Assembly: GCA_963169055.1 (NCBI GenBank)
Contig: CAUJFU010000231.1
Location: forward strand, 1 to 6,944
Length of the DNA: 6,944 nt
Direction: 5' to 3'
From: Myxococcota bacterium
Lineage (GTDB): Bacteria; Myxococcota_C; UBA6777
Positions 1 to 5,961 of this stretch are shown here, piece after piece. Below the pieces are notes generated by a model, which was given only the letters and a program-made list of their open reading frames with translations, did no database searches and was not told the DNA's origin. Position numbers and translations under genes: made by a program. How positions within the stretch are numbered: the stretch's first letter is position 1; every line of letters starts with the position of its first letter.

Positions 1-114
1 CCGGGCGCTTTGGGCGGTCGGGAAGGCGACACAGAGGCATCGTTGGTTTAGGAAGCATGCTTGGAGGATGGGTTTGTTGGGTTTTTTTCCATGTCCACTT
101 ATGCGCGTCTGGTG

Positions 115-151
115 GTTTCAATGCTCGTTCGCCCCGAAGGACGGACGCTAC
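115..151 (-). repeat. 37-nt CRISPR-repeat-like element, copy 1
   Basis: On the plus strand it begins GTTTCAATGCTCG and ends ACGGACGCTAC. On the minus strand it therefore ends in GAGCATTGAAAC, the ATTGAAAC terminus common in repeats of type I and III CRISPR systems. It matches the copy at 5892-5928 (reverse complement) at 34 of 37 positions. The middle holds an imperfect inverted repeat around the loop GCCCCGAA (131-138). A degenerate copy starts exactly 68 nt later, leaving a 31-nt spacer-sized gap (152-182). No third copy in register is seen on either side, so it may be a CRISPR relic, a solo repeat or an unrelated dispersed repeat. Confidence 0.75.
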
Positions 152-182
152 AGGGAGAGAACGATCGAGGACTCGTCGAGCA

Positions 183-210
183 GTTTCAATGCTCGTCCTG
201 AAGGCCGAAC
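183..210 (-). repeat. CRISPR-repeat-like element, degenerate copy 2
   Basis: The first 14 bases, GTTTCAATGCTCGT, are identical to copy 1 (115-151), and the first 16 match copy 3 at 15 positions. After that, four bases of the loop (GCCC) are missing. The following 12 bases (199-210) match copy 3 at 10 positions. The last five bases of the full element are not recognisable. Loss of similarity at one end resembles a decayed terminal repeat of an array, but decay of a dispersed element would look the same. Confidence 0.6.
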
Positions 211-411
211 TGCCGTTGTTGGAACATCAGGATGTGTGCGGTTTCGAGCGTAGAGAGCCTTGTGGGGGGATGGGTGATTTGGAGACCGATCAGACGGGAT
301 GCCAAGTCCATCGTGGGTTCACAAGGCGATCTGTACGCGAATCGCGACACGGAAGTTGGATTATCCACAGATCCATCTTTTATGAAAGGGGGTATTTTTG
401 CGGAGGAGAGA

Positions 412-2571
412 TCAGCGGCCGGGATGGAACTCGGTGAGGCAAGTGAGGTGGCCGAGTTTTCCTTTGTAAACCGAGAGGATAGAGAGGCGAACGGAGGATG
501 TTTTGACGCTGCGAAAAGTGACGACTTGTTTGGCGTCGGTGTCTTTGAGGGTGACGGTTTGTGTGGAGCCGTTAGAAAAGGTGAGGCGAGCTTGTTTGAC
601 GCGATTGTTGAGGATGTAGCGTTCGCCGGGTCGTCGGCAACCGTTGGTGATGGAGACGGCGTTGAGTTCTTGGGGTATGGGGAGAAGGAATTGGAGCCAT
701 TCGCCGATACCATCGTCGAGTCGGCCTTCACCCCATGCGGTGACGTCGCGGCTATCGCCGGCATTTTGGGGTTCGTATGTTTCGGCCCCTTGGGATTGGA
801 AAGAAGAGGCGGTGTAGGTGACTTCGTCAAAGACGGGGACGACTTCGCCAAGAAAACCGAGGGAGTTTTCTTTTTCGGGGAGGGTGAGGCGTTGTGTGCG
901 GCCTTGGGGATCGCGGTATTCTTGGAGGATTTCGATGCGCAAGAAGGAAGTTTCGACAGGATTGGGGAAGCGAAAAAAGGTGTAGGGTCGGCCATTTTGG
1001 AGAGCGATCTCGTAGCGAGCGGACTCTGCGGTGGTGATGCGAAGATAGGAGGGAGCGACGAGGCGGGGGGCGCTTTGTTCGCCGCCCGGGAAGTATTCAT
1101 CGGCGACGTGTTTGAGTTGGGAGGGGATTTGTGCGGAGATGGCGACGCCGAGGAGTCTGCGGCTTTTGATGAATTGGAGGCGAATCCATTCGCCGATGCC
1201 ACGGGGGCTTTTGTTGGCGACCCAGATGGTATCGCGGAAGCCATCGGCGAGGTTTTGGGGTCGAGAGCGCATGGCGAGGCGAGCTTTTTCGGCATCGTTG
1301 CCTTTGGGTGCGACGCGATCCCAAGTGCTGCTGGTGGTGATACTCAAGATGCCACGGGCTTGGTTGAGGGGTTGGTAGGTTCCGTTGTGGAACTTGTACA
1401 TGGTGCGCCCGAGGAGGCCGTTGAAGTTGGGGGTTTCGTAATAGTGATCGACGATCATTTCGAGCCAGGCGTCGGCATCCATATTTTGGAAGCGGAATTG
1501 AGCCCATTGACGGCCAGCGGCATCGGATTCTTCGCCTTCTTTGGAAGTGGTGAGGGTGAGGATGGTGTTTAATTTTTTGTTAATCGGGTCGTAGGTATAG
1601 AAGGATTGTTCTTGTTTGCGCATGGTGCCGAGCTTGAGGTTGTTTTCGCATTGGAGGGCGATCAAGCTACCGTCGGAGTTGAGGGGTCGCAGTTCGATGT
1701 TGTCGGCTTGGAGGCGTCCGATGACTTCGAGTTTGGGTCCGGTGGGAGCGGCGGGTGCGTCGTCTTCTTTGGGTGCGTCGGGCTTGGGTTCGGTTTTGGC
1801 GGCGGGTGGGGAAGGGATCTCAGCGGCGACGATGATCTCAAGGGGTTTGTGGGCGATGCGTTTGGGTTTGACTTTGGGGCATGGGCAGAGCGGGATGTCG
1901 GTTTCGCCCGTTTGTTTGTACCAGCGATCGAAGAAAGATTGTCGTTTGCGGGGTGGTGCGGTGGCGATCTTTTTGGTGCGCCAAGCGTTGAGTTTGTAGG
2001 TATTGTTGTTGTCGACGTTGACGAACACGATATCGTTGAGGTTCCAGCGTTTCCAACGTCCGAGTTTGCTGCCGAGGGTGCGGACCATCTGAAAGCTGAG
2101 ATCGGTTTCTTTGATGGGGGGTTTGGTTTGGAGTTGATACCAGATATGAAGGTTTTTGCGTTTTTTGCCTTCGATCTTGATCTGGTAGAGGTAGTCATCG
2201 TGTTTGGAGAGGGCTTCGGTGACTTGTTTGATCATGGCGAGGGTTTTGGCGTCGCCTTGGGGGGTGGGTTTGGGGCAGAGGCAACCTTTGCGTTTGGGGG
2301 CCTCTTTTTTGGCGGTGGGATTGGGGTTATAGACGATGACCCATTCTTTTTGCTTGTCGCCATTGAGATCGATCTGGATGCTGCGATATTGGGGGAGTTG
2401 ATCGGGGGTGATGGTTTGTCCCGGGAAAATTTGTGCGAGGATGGCTGCAGGGACGGGGGTTTGGGCAGAAGAAGAATCGGCATCTTGGGCGATCACTGCG
2501 TGGCTTCCGCCAAACAAGAGGACGAGGCCAAGGGAGCATAACCATAGGAACTTGTGTCGCAGGTGTTTCAA
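412..2571 (-). CDS. Secreted protein with tandem NADase-type glycan-binding (discoidin-like) domains
   Basis: Exported protein of 719 residues; no enzymatic function is recognised. I chose the TTG at 2571-2569 because GGAGG lies 5 nt upstream and a signal peptide follows at once: basic KHLRHK, a Leu-rich core, and likely cleavage after VIA near residue 28. Residues 65-81 (DLNGDKQKEW) and about 358-385 look like FG-GAP/VCBS-type beta segments. Two Cys-x-Cys motifs (CLCPKP at 97-99, CPCPK at 229-231) could form disulfides or bind metal. A Pro/Ala/Asp/Glu linker spans about 251-279. Two discoidin-like modules follow, about 438-575 and 601-719, each with GIGEW (458-462, 621-625). The second has the fuller signature: AWGEG, NGCRRP, NNRVK and VYKGK..TCLTEF, typical of NADase-type glycan-binding domains. 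By family knowledge these bind carbohydrate, so a surface or periplasmic binding role is inferred. It lies 273 nt downstream of mutS on the same strand, without evidence of co-transcription. Confidence 0.88.
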   Translation of the reverse strand: MKHLRHKFLWLCSLGLVLLFGGSHAVIAQDADSSSAQTPVPAAILAQIFPGQTITPDQLPQYRSIQIDLNGDKQKEWVIVYNPNPTAKKEAPKRKGCLCPKPTPQGDAKTLAMIKQVTEALSKHDDYLYQIKIEGKKRKNLHIWYQLQTKPPIKETDLSFQMVRTLGSKLGRWKRWNLNDIVFVNVDNNNTYKLNAWRTKKIATAPPRKRQSFFDRWYKQTGETDIPLCPCPKVKPKRIAHKPLEIIVAAEIPSPPAAKTEPKPDAPKEDDAPAAPTGPKLEVIGRLQADNIELRPLNSDGSLIALQCENNLKLGTMRKQEQSFYTYDPINKKLNTILTLTTSKEGEESDAAGRQWAQFRFQNMDADAWLEMIVDHYYETPNFNGLLGRTMYKFHNGTYQPLNQARGILSITTSSTWDRVAPKGNDAEKARLAMRSRPQNLADGFRDTIWVANKSPRGIGEWIRLQFIKSRRLLGVAISAQIPSQLKHVADEYFPGGEQSAPRLVAPSYLRITTAESARYEIALQNGRPYTFFRFPNPVETSFLRIEILQEYRDPQGRTQRLTLPEKENSLGFLGEVVPVFDEVTYTASSFQSQGAETYEPQNAGDSRDVTAWGEGRLDDGIGEWLQFLLPIPQELNAVSITNGCRRPGERYILNNRVKQARLTFSNGSTQTVTLKDTDAKQVVTFRSVKTSSVRLSILSVYKGKLGHLTCLTEFHPGR

Positions 2572-2844
2572 GGTTGCCTCCGCGTTTGCGTGGTGAGTGG
2601 ATGCAGCAAGGCGACGGGGTGAACCCGTGCGGCGTGTTGCGTTTGGACCTAGGCTTGAACCGCACCGCCAAACGCATCGCAGGTGAAACCCGCAGCGCCG
2701 CGTTTGGGTAGTGTGCGCTGATTTGGCTTGGGTGCGCTGGTTGGATGGAAGTGATGCGATATCTTGGGCCAAAGCGTCAAGCGCCTGTGTTGATCTGTCT
2801 GGTACGACCGCACGATCGAGCAGCACGCGAAGTCGTCTTTGTGA
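2572..2844. other. Intergenic gap between mutS and the secreted-protein gene
   Basis: No gene is supported. The stretch holds a pair of imperfect direct repeats on the plus strand (2618-2646 and 2682-2707), both running from GGTGAA..CCCG to GCGTTTGG. It also has an inverted repeat GCGTTTGG/CCAAACGC (2639-2646 and 2668-2675), a small hairpin ACGGG-GTGAA-CCCGT (2614-2628), and GTGCGCTG twice, 19 nt apart (2713-2720 and 2732-2739). On the minus strand a TTGACG (2780-2775) could be a -35 box, but no good -10 follows at the right distance. No clear terminator for mutS is seen. The promoter of the secreted-protein gene probably lies here but cannot be pinned down. Confidence 0.6.
2577..2583 (-). 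promoter_or_regulatory. Ribosome binding site fixing the TTG start of the secreted-protein gene
   Basis: The minus strand reads GCGGAGG, then CAACC, then TTG. The 5-nt spacing and the signal peptide that begins at this codon make it a better start than the GTG at 2826. The 85-residue extension from that GTG is Arg/Ser/His-rich, has no Shine-Dalgarno site, and would bury the signal peptide. Confidence 0.8.
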
Positions 2845-5508
2845 TCAAGGTGTTTTGGGTTCGGAGAGGCGCTTTTTCCAATTGTAGAGAAGTTGAAGGG
2901 CTTCCATGGGAGAAAAGCCGTTGAGGTCGAGATCATCGAGTTCGTCTTCGAGGAAGGAGCGAGTGGTTTCTTCGACGATGACAGGGGCAAAGAGGGACAT
3001 TTGGTTGCGGGTTTGTTGCATTTGGCGGAGGTTGCCGAGGTGTTCGGTGTTGGGGAGTTTTCCTTCTTCGAGAGAGGCGAGGATACGGATAGAACGGCGC
3101 ACAACGCTTGCGGGCATTCCAGCGAGGCGAGCGACTTGGATGCCATAGGAGTGGTTGGTTCCGCCTTCGACGAGGCGGTGCAAGAAGGCGATATCTTTGC
3201 CTTGTTCTTGGACAGCGATGCTCATGTTGCGGAGTTGTGGGAGGCTGTGTTCGAGTTCGGTGAGTTCGTGGTAATGGGTGGCGAACAAGGTGCGGCATTG
3301 GGTGCGGTTGTGGAGGTGTTCTGCGACCGCCCACGCGATCGATATCCCATCAAAGGTACTGGTGCCCCGACCGATCTCGTCGAGGATGACGAGGCTTTTG
3401 GAGGTGGCGTTGTGAAGGATGTTGGCGGTTTCGGTCATTTCGACCATAAAGGTAGACTGGCCGCTTGCGAGATTGTCGGAGGCACCGACGCGAGTAAAGA
3501 TGCGATCACAGATGCCCAAGGATGCGGACTTGGCGGGGACAAAACAGCCGATTTGGGCCATGAGGGCGATCAATGCGGCTTGGCGCATGATCGTGGATTT
3601 TCCCGACATATTGGGTCCAGTCAACAAGATAAACTGCCCTTTTTCGGGGTGCATGGACAAGTCATTGGGGACAAAACCACCTGTGGGCAGCATCTGTTCG
3701 ACGACGGGATGTCGGCCTGCTTCGATCTGGATCTCGGAGGTGTTGGAGAGGGTGGGGCGTGTGTAATCGTTGCGGACGGAGACTTCAGCGAAGGTGGAGA
3801 GCGCATCAAGCGTGGCGAGCTGATCGGCGAGTTTGCCGATGGCTGCGCTGTGCTCGGAGACACGGGTGCGCAGAGCAAAGAAAAGTTCTTGTTCGAGTTC
3901 CCATGCGCGTTCTTCGGCCCCCAAGATGCTCAACTGGTAATCGTCAAGTTCTTCGGTGGTAAAGCGCTCTTCGTTGACGAGGGTTTGTTTGCGGCGGAAG
4001 TAATCGGGGACAAGGTGCCGGTTGGCTTTGGTGACGGAGAAGGAGTATCCGAGGTTTTTGTGAAATTTGAGACCGAGCGAGCGGATGCCTGTTTTTTGGC
4101 GTTCGGCCTCCATGATCTGATCGAGCCCTTTTTTGCCGTCACGGGCGAGAGTGCGCTGTTTGTCGAGATCAGGATCGAAGCCTTCGCGAACAAAGCCGGG
4201 ATCTTTGATCAAAGCGGGAGCATCGTCGTTGAGGACTTGTCGGATATCGGCAGCGACGTGAGCGAGCGGATCCATCTTGAGGAAAGGGGTGAGGACGTCG
4301 TTTGACTGGTCGTGAAGAGGCTGGAGGATCTTGAGGATCTGTGGGACGGCCTCGATCGAAGTTTTCAAGGAAACAAGGTCTTTGGGCGAAGCGATCCCCG
4401 AAGACACCTTTCCGTTGAGGCGTTCCATATCGGCGATATATTTGAGCGAGGCGCGGAGATCTTCGCGGGCCATGCCTTGATGCACGAAACACTCGACCAC
4501 ATCGAGGCGTCGATTGATCCGATCTTCGTGGATCAACGGGTAAAGTAGCCATTGCTTGAGTTTTCGACCGCCCATCCCTGTGACCGAGCGATCCAACAAC
4601 CCAAACAAAGCATTGCGCCGTGTGCGCTCACGCATGCTCTCCAAGATCTCGAGGTTGGAAAGTGTCGATTGATCGAGGATCATGTAATCTTGGATTTGGT
4701 AAGGCACCAGCTTGGCGATGTGGGGTGGGTCACTTTTTTGGGTTTCTTGGACATAACCGAGCAGGGCAGAAGCACAGCGCACACCCGCATCCATTTCGAT
4801 GATTCCGAAACCTTCGAGGCTTGCGATTTGAAAGTGGCGGCACAACCGCTGTTCTCCTTCGCGCAACGCAAACTCCCGTCCTTCGCGCCACGTCACACGC
4901 AACTTGTCGAGGCGTGCCACAAATTCATCCGCGATCGGAGTCTCTTTTTGATCTTCGCTCATCAAGATCTCGCGAGGTTGGATGCGTTGAAGCTCCATCA
5001 ACAGATCTTCTGCGGGCAACTCCGTTGCACGAAACTCCCCTGTTGTCAGATCCAAACAACCCAATCCGCTGCTCTTTCGGGCAAAAAACACCGATGCGAT
5101 GTAAAGGTTGGCGCGAGAGTCTAGATCATCCGAATCTAGCACCATCCCGGGTGTGACGATCCGCGTCACTTCGCGCCGAACCAGCCCCTTGGCTTGCTTT
5201 GCATCTTCCACCTGATCACAGATCACCACCGTATGGCCGTTTTCAACGAGCCGATTGATGTAGCTTCGGTGTGCGTGGTGTGGGATCCCCGCCATCGGGA
5301 TATCCTCGTCCCCCGCCTTGTTGCGGCTGGTTAACGCGATCCCCAAAACATCCGAACAAGTCTCTGCATCCTCGTAAAACATCTCGAAGAAGTCGCCCAT
5401 TCGAAAAAAGATGATCGCTTCGGGGTATTGGACTTTGACTTCCATGTATTGGCGCATCATGGGTGTCAACTTTTCCATGTCGACTTGGAGCGGCGTTTGA
5501 GACGACAA
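2845..5508 (-). CDS. mutS: DNA mismatch repair protein MutS
   Basis: Cytoplasmic ATPase that recognises base mismatches and small loops and starts methyl-directed or nick-directed repair with MutL. It has 887 residues, slightly longer than E. coli MutS (853). The start is the TTG at 5508-5506, with AAGGAGG 8 nt upstream; a Met at residue 11 has no such site. Domains in order: the mismatch-binding N-terminal domain with GDFFEMF (the Phe-x-Glu wedge is F40-F-E42), connector, lever and clamp, then the ATPase. Walker A is TGPNMSGKST (630-639). SGQSTFMVEM (682-691) is the ABC-type signature region, Walker B is LVILDEIGRGTS (706-717), and ATHYHEL (743-749) follows. SYGIQVARLAGMP (787-799) belongs to the dimerising helix-turn-helix. 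NQMSLF (about 835-840) fits the beta-clamp-binding motif, and LDDLDLNGFSPMEALQLLY near the end matches the conserved MutS tail. No residue of the catalytic core is missing. mutL is not in the window. Confidence 0.98.
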   Translation of the reverse strand: MSSQTPLQVDMEKLTPMMRQYMEVKVQYPEAIIFFRMGDFFEMFYEDAETCSDVLGIALTSRNKAGDEDIPMAGIPHHAHRSYINRLVENGHTVVICDQVEDAKQAKGLVRREVTRIVTPGMVLDSDDLDSRANLYIASVFFARKSSGLGCLDLTTGEFRATELPAEDLLMELQRIQPREILMSEDQKETPIADEFVARLDKLRVTWREGREFALREGEQRLCRHFQIASLEGFGIIEMDAGVRCASALLGYVQETQKSDPPHIAKLVPYQIQDYMILDQSTLSNLEILESMRERTRRNALFGLLDRSVTGMGGRKLKQWLLYPLIHEDRINRRLDVVECFVHQGMAREDLRASLKYIADMERLNGKVSSGIASPKDLVSLKTSIEAVPQILKILQPLHDQSNDVLTPFLKMDPLAHVAADIRQVLNDDAPALIKDPGFVREGFDPDLDKQRTLARDGKKGLDQIMEAERQKTGIRSLGLKFHKNLGYSFSVTKANRHLVPDYFRRKQTLVNEERFTTEELDDYQLSILGAEERAWELEQELFFALRTRVSEHSAAIGKLADQLATLDALSTFAEVSVRNDYTRPTLSNTSEIQIEAGRHPVVEQMLPTGGFVPNDLSMHPEKGQFILLTGPNMSGKSTIMRQAALIALMAQIGCFVPAKSASLGICDRIFTRVGASDNLASGQSTFMVEMTETANILHNATSKSLVILDEIGRGTSTFDGISIAWAVAEHLHNRTQCRTLFATHYHELTELEHSLPQLRNMSIAVQEQGKDIAFLHRLVEGGTNHSYGIQVARLAGMPASVVRRSIRILASLEEGKLPNTEHLGNLRQMQQTRNQMSLFAPVIVEETTRSFLEDELDDLDLNGFSPMEALQLLYNWKKRLSEPKTP

Positions 5509-5516
5509 GGTGGCTT

Positions 5517-5523
5517 CCTCCTT
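5517..5523 (-). promoter_or_regulatory. Ribosome binding site fixing the TTG start of mutS
   Basis: The minus strand reads AAGGAGG, an 8-nt spacer, then TTG at 5508. Starting at the GTG at 5586 would add 26 residues rich in Gln, Lys and Pro that are atypical for MutS. The internal ATG ten codons later lacks a Shine-Dalgarno site. Confidence 0.78.
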
Positions 5524-5577
5524 CGATTTGGGGGGCGGAGTCTCTCGCTTGGTTTGTTGTTGCGCGACACCTCCATG

Positions 5578-5606
5578 CCTATACACAAGACCTGTCTTCT
5601 GTACAA
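5578..5606 (-). promoter_or_regulatory. Weak candidate promoter for mutS
   Basis: On the minus strand, TTGTAC (5606-5601) and TATAGG (5583-5578) are separated by exactly 17 nt. They match the sigma-70 consensus at only 3 of 6 and 4 of 6 positions. This would give a leader of about 60 nt before the TTG start. The spacer contains a small inverted repeat, AAGAC-CT-GTCTT (5587-5598). Another inverted repeat, GTCACCC/GGGTGAC (5616-5622 and 5648-5654), lies just upstream and could be an operator. All of this is pattern matching only. Confidence 0.25.
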
Positions 5607-5760
5607 CAACACAATGTCACCCCGCGAACACGTCTTTCTTTTTCACCGGGTGACGCATGGCGGATGAAGAAAGGGTTGACCGTTGGGCGCGTCTGGCCCA
5701 AAATACCCACGTTTTGCAGCGATCTCTTGGATCGATGTGGTGCTTTTGTTTGCGGGCTTC

Positions 5761-5789
5761 TTGGCTTGCGGCTTGTCTTGGGCTATAGT
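5761..5789 (+). promoter_or_regulatory. Candidate sigma-70-type promoter facing the anchored-protein gene
   Basis: TTGGCT (5761-5766) and TATAGT (5784-5789) are separated by 17 nt. They match TTGACA at 4 of 6 and TATAAT at 5 of 6 positions. Transcription would start near 5796 and give a 5' leader of about 165 nt containing the 37-nt hairpin element at 5892-5928. No better pair was seen closer to the start codon. Confidence 0.4.
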
Positions 5790-5891
5790 CTGTTCTTCTT
5801 GTTGTACTGCGCTTTGCTCTTTTGTTTGCCGAGCGCCCTTCTTTGGTTGAAGGGGATGCCTTCTCCCTCGGCAAACACCGTCTGAAATCAG

Positions 5892-5928
5892 GTAGCGTTC
5901 GTCCTTCGGGGCGGACGAGCAGTGAAAC
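5892..5928 (+). repeat. 37-nt CRISPR-repeat-like element, copy 3 (solo)
   Basis: It begins GTAGCGTTCGTCC and ends GGACGAGCAGTGAAAC. It is the reverse complement of copy 1 at 34 of 37 positions. An 8-bp stem, 5897-5904 with 5913-5920 (one G-T pair), closes the loop TTCGGGGC. The terminal AGTGAAAC differs by one base from the ATTGAAAC typical of many CRISPR repeats. No second copy lies within a spacer length on either side, so this one stands alone, 33 nt before the start codon of the downstream gene. Confidence 0.75.
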
Positions 5929-5961
5929 AAACCCAACGCATGTAGACTCGGAGGCTTTTCG

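Larger units (their letters stand above)
1..411. other. Intergenic region with repeat elements, no convincing gene
   Basis: I find no supported gene here. Short frames are open on both strands, but none has a Shine-Dalgarno site with a recognisable product. Frame 1 from the left edge stops at 49-51 (TAG) and could be the tail of a gene lying outside the window, but about 16 codons are too few to judge. The stretch holds two copies of a 37-nt CRISPR-like element (115-151 and 183-210), a T-run at 82-88 without a convincing hairpin, and one exact TTATCCACA (361-369) that matches the DnaA-box consensus but is isolated. I see no clear rho-independent terminator for the minus-strand gene ending at 412. 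Confidence 0.7.
5509..5961. other. Divergent intergenic region between mutS and the anchored-protein gene
   Basis: It lies between two outward-facing start codons. It holds the mutS ribosome binding site and a weak mutS promoter candidate, short inverted repeats near 5587-5654, a rightward promoter candidate at 5761-5789, the third 37-nt CRISPR-like element at 5892-5928, and the GGAGG at 5950-5954 for the downstream gene. Two small plus-strand frames (5657-5788 and 5664-5885) are open but lack a good Shine-Dalgarno site, so I do not call them genes. Confidence 0.6.

Noticed and set aside
46-82. Possible further CRISPR-like repeat one period (69 nt) before copy 1
   Set aside because: Only the first four bases (GTTT) agree; the rest does not align with the 37-nt element.
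361-369. Exact DnaA-box consensus TTATCCACA, possible replication origin
   Set aside because: Only a single box, no cluster, no AT-rich unwinding region, and no dnaA, dnaN or similar neighbour. One exact 9-mer can occur by chance.
186-1295. 369-residue minus-strand frame overlapping the secreted-protein gene
   Set aside because: A Ser/Pro/Lys/Ala-rich low-complexity shadow in another frame of the same strand, with no domain and no Shine-Dalgarno site.
232-2541. Long open frames on the plus strand opposite the secreted-protein gene (232-1572 and 1606-2541)
   Set aside because: They are rich in Gly, Phe, Val, Asp and Glu with no recognisable domain, and lie antisense to a gene with a clear signal peptide, domains and ribosome binding site. 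They follow from the codon bias of the real gene.
2893-4305. 470-residue plus-strand frame opposite mutS
   Set aside because: Fully antisense to the conserved ATPase half of MutS; Gly/Phe/Asp-rich composition with no domain marks it as a shadow.
5657-5788. 43-residue plus-strand frame beginning MADEERVDRWARL
   Set aside because: Weak Shine-Dalgarno site, no recognised family, and it overlaps another open frame and the best promoter candidate. Too short to support.
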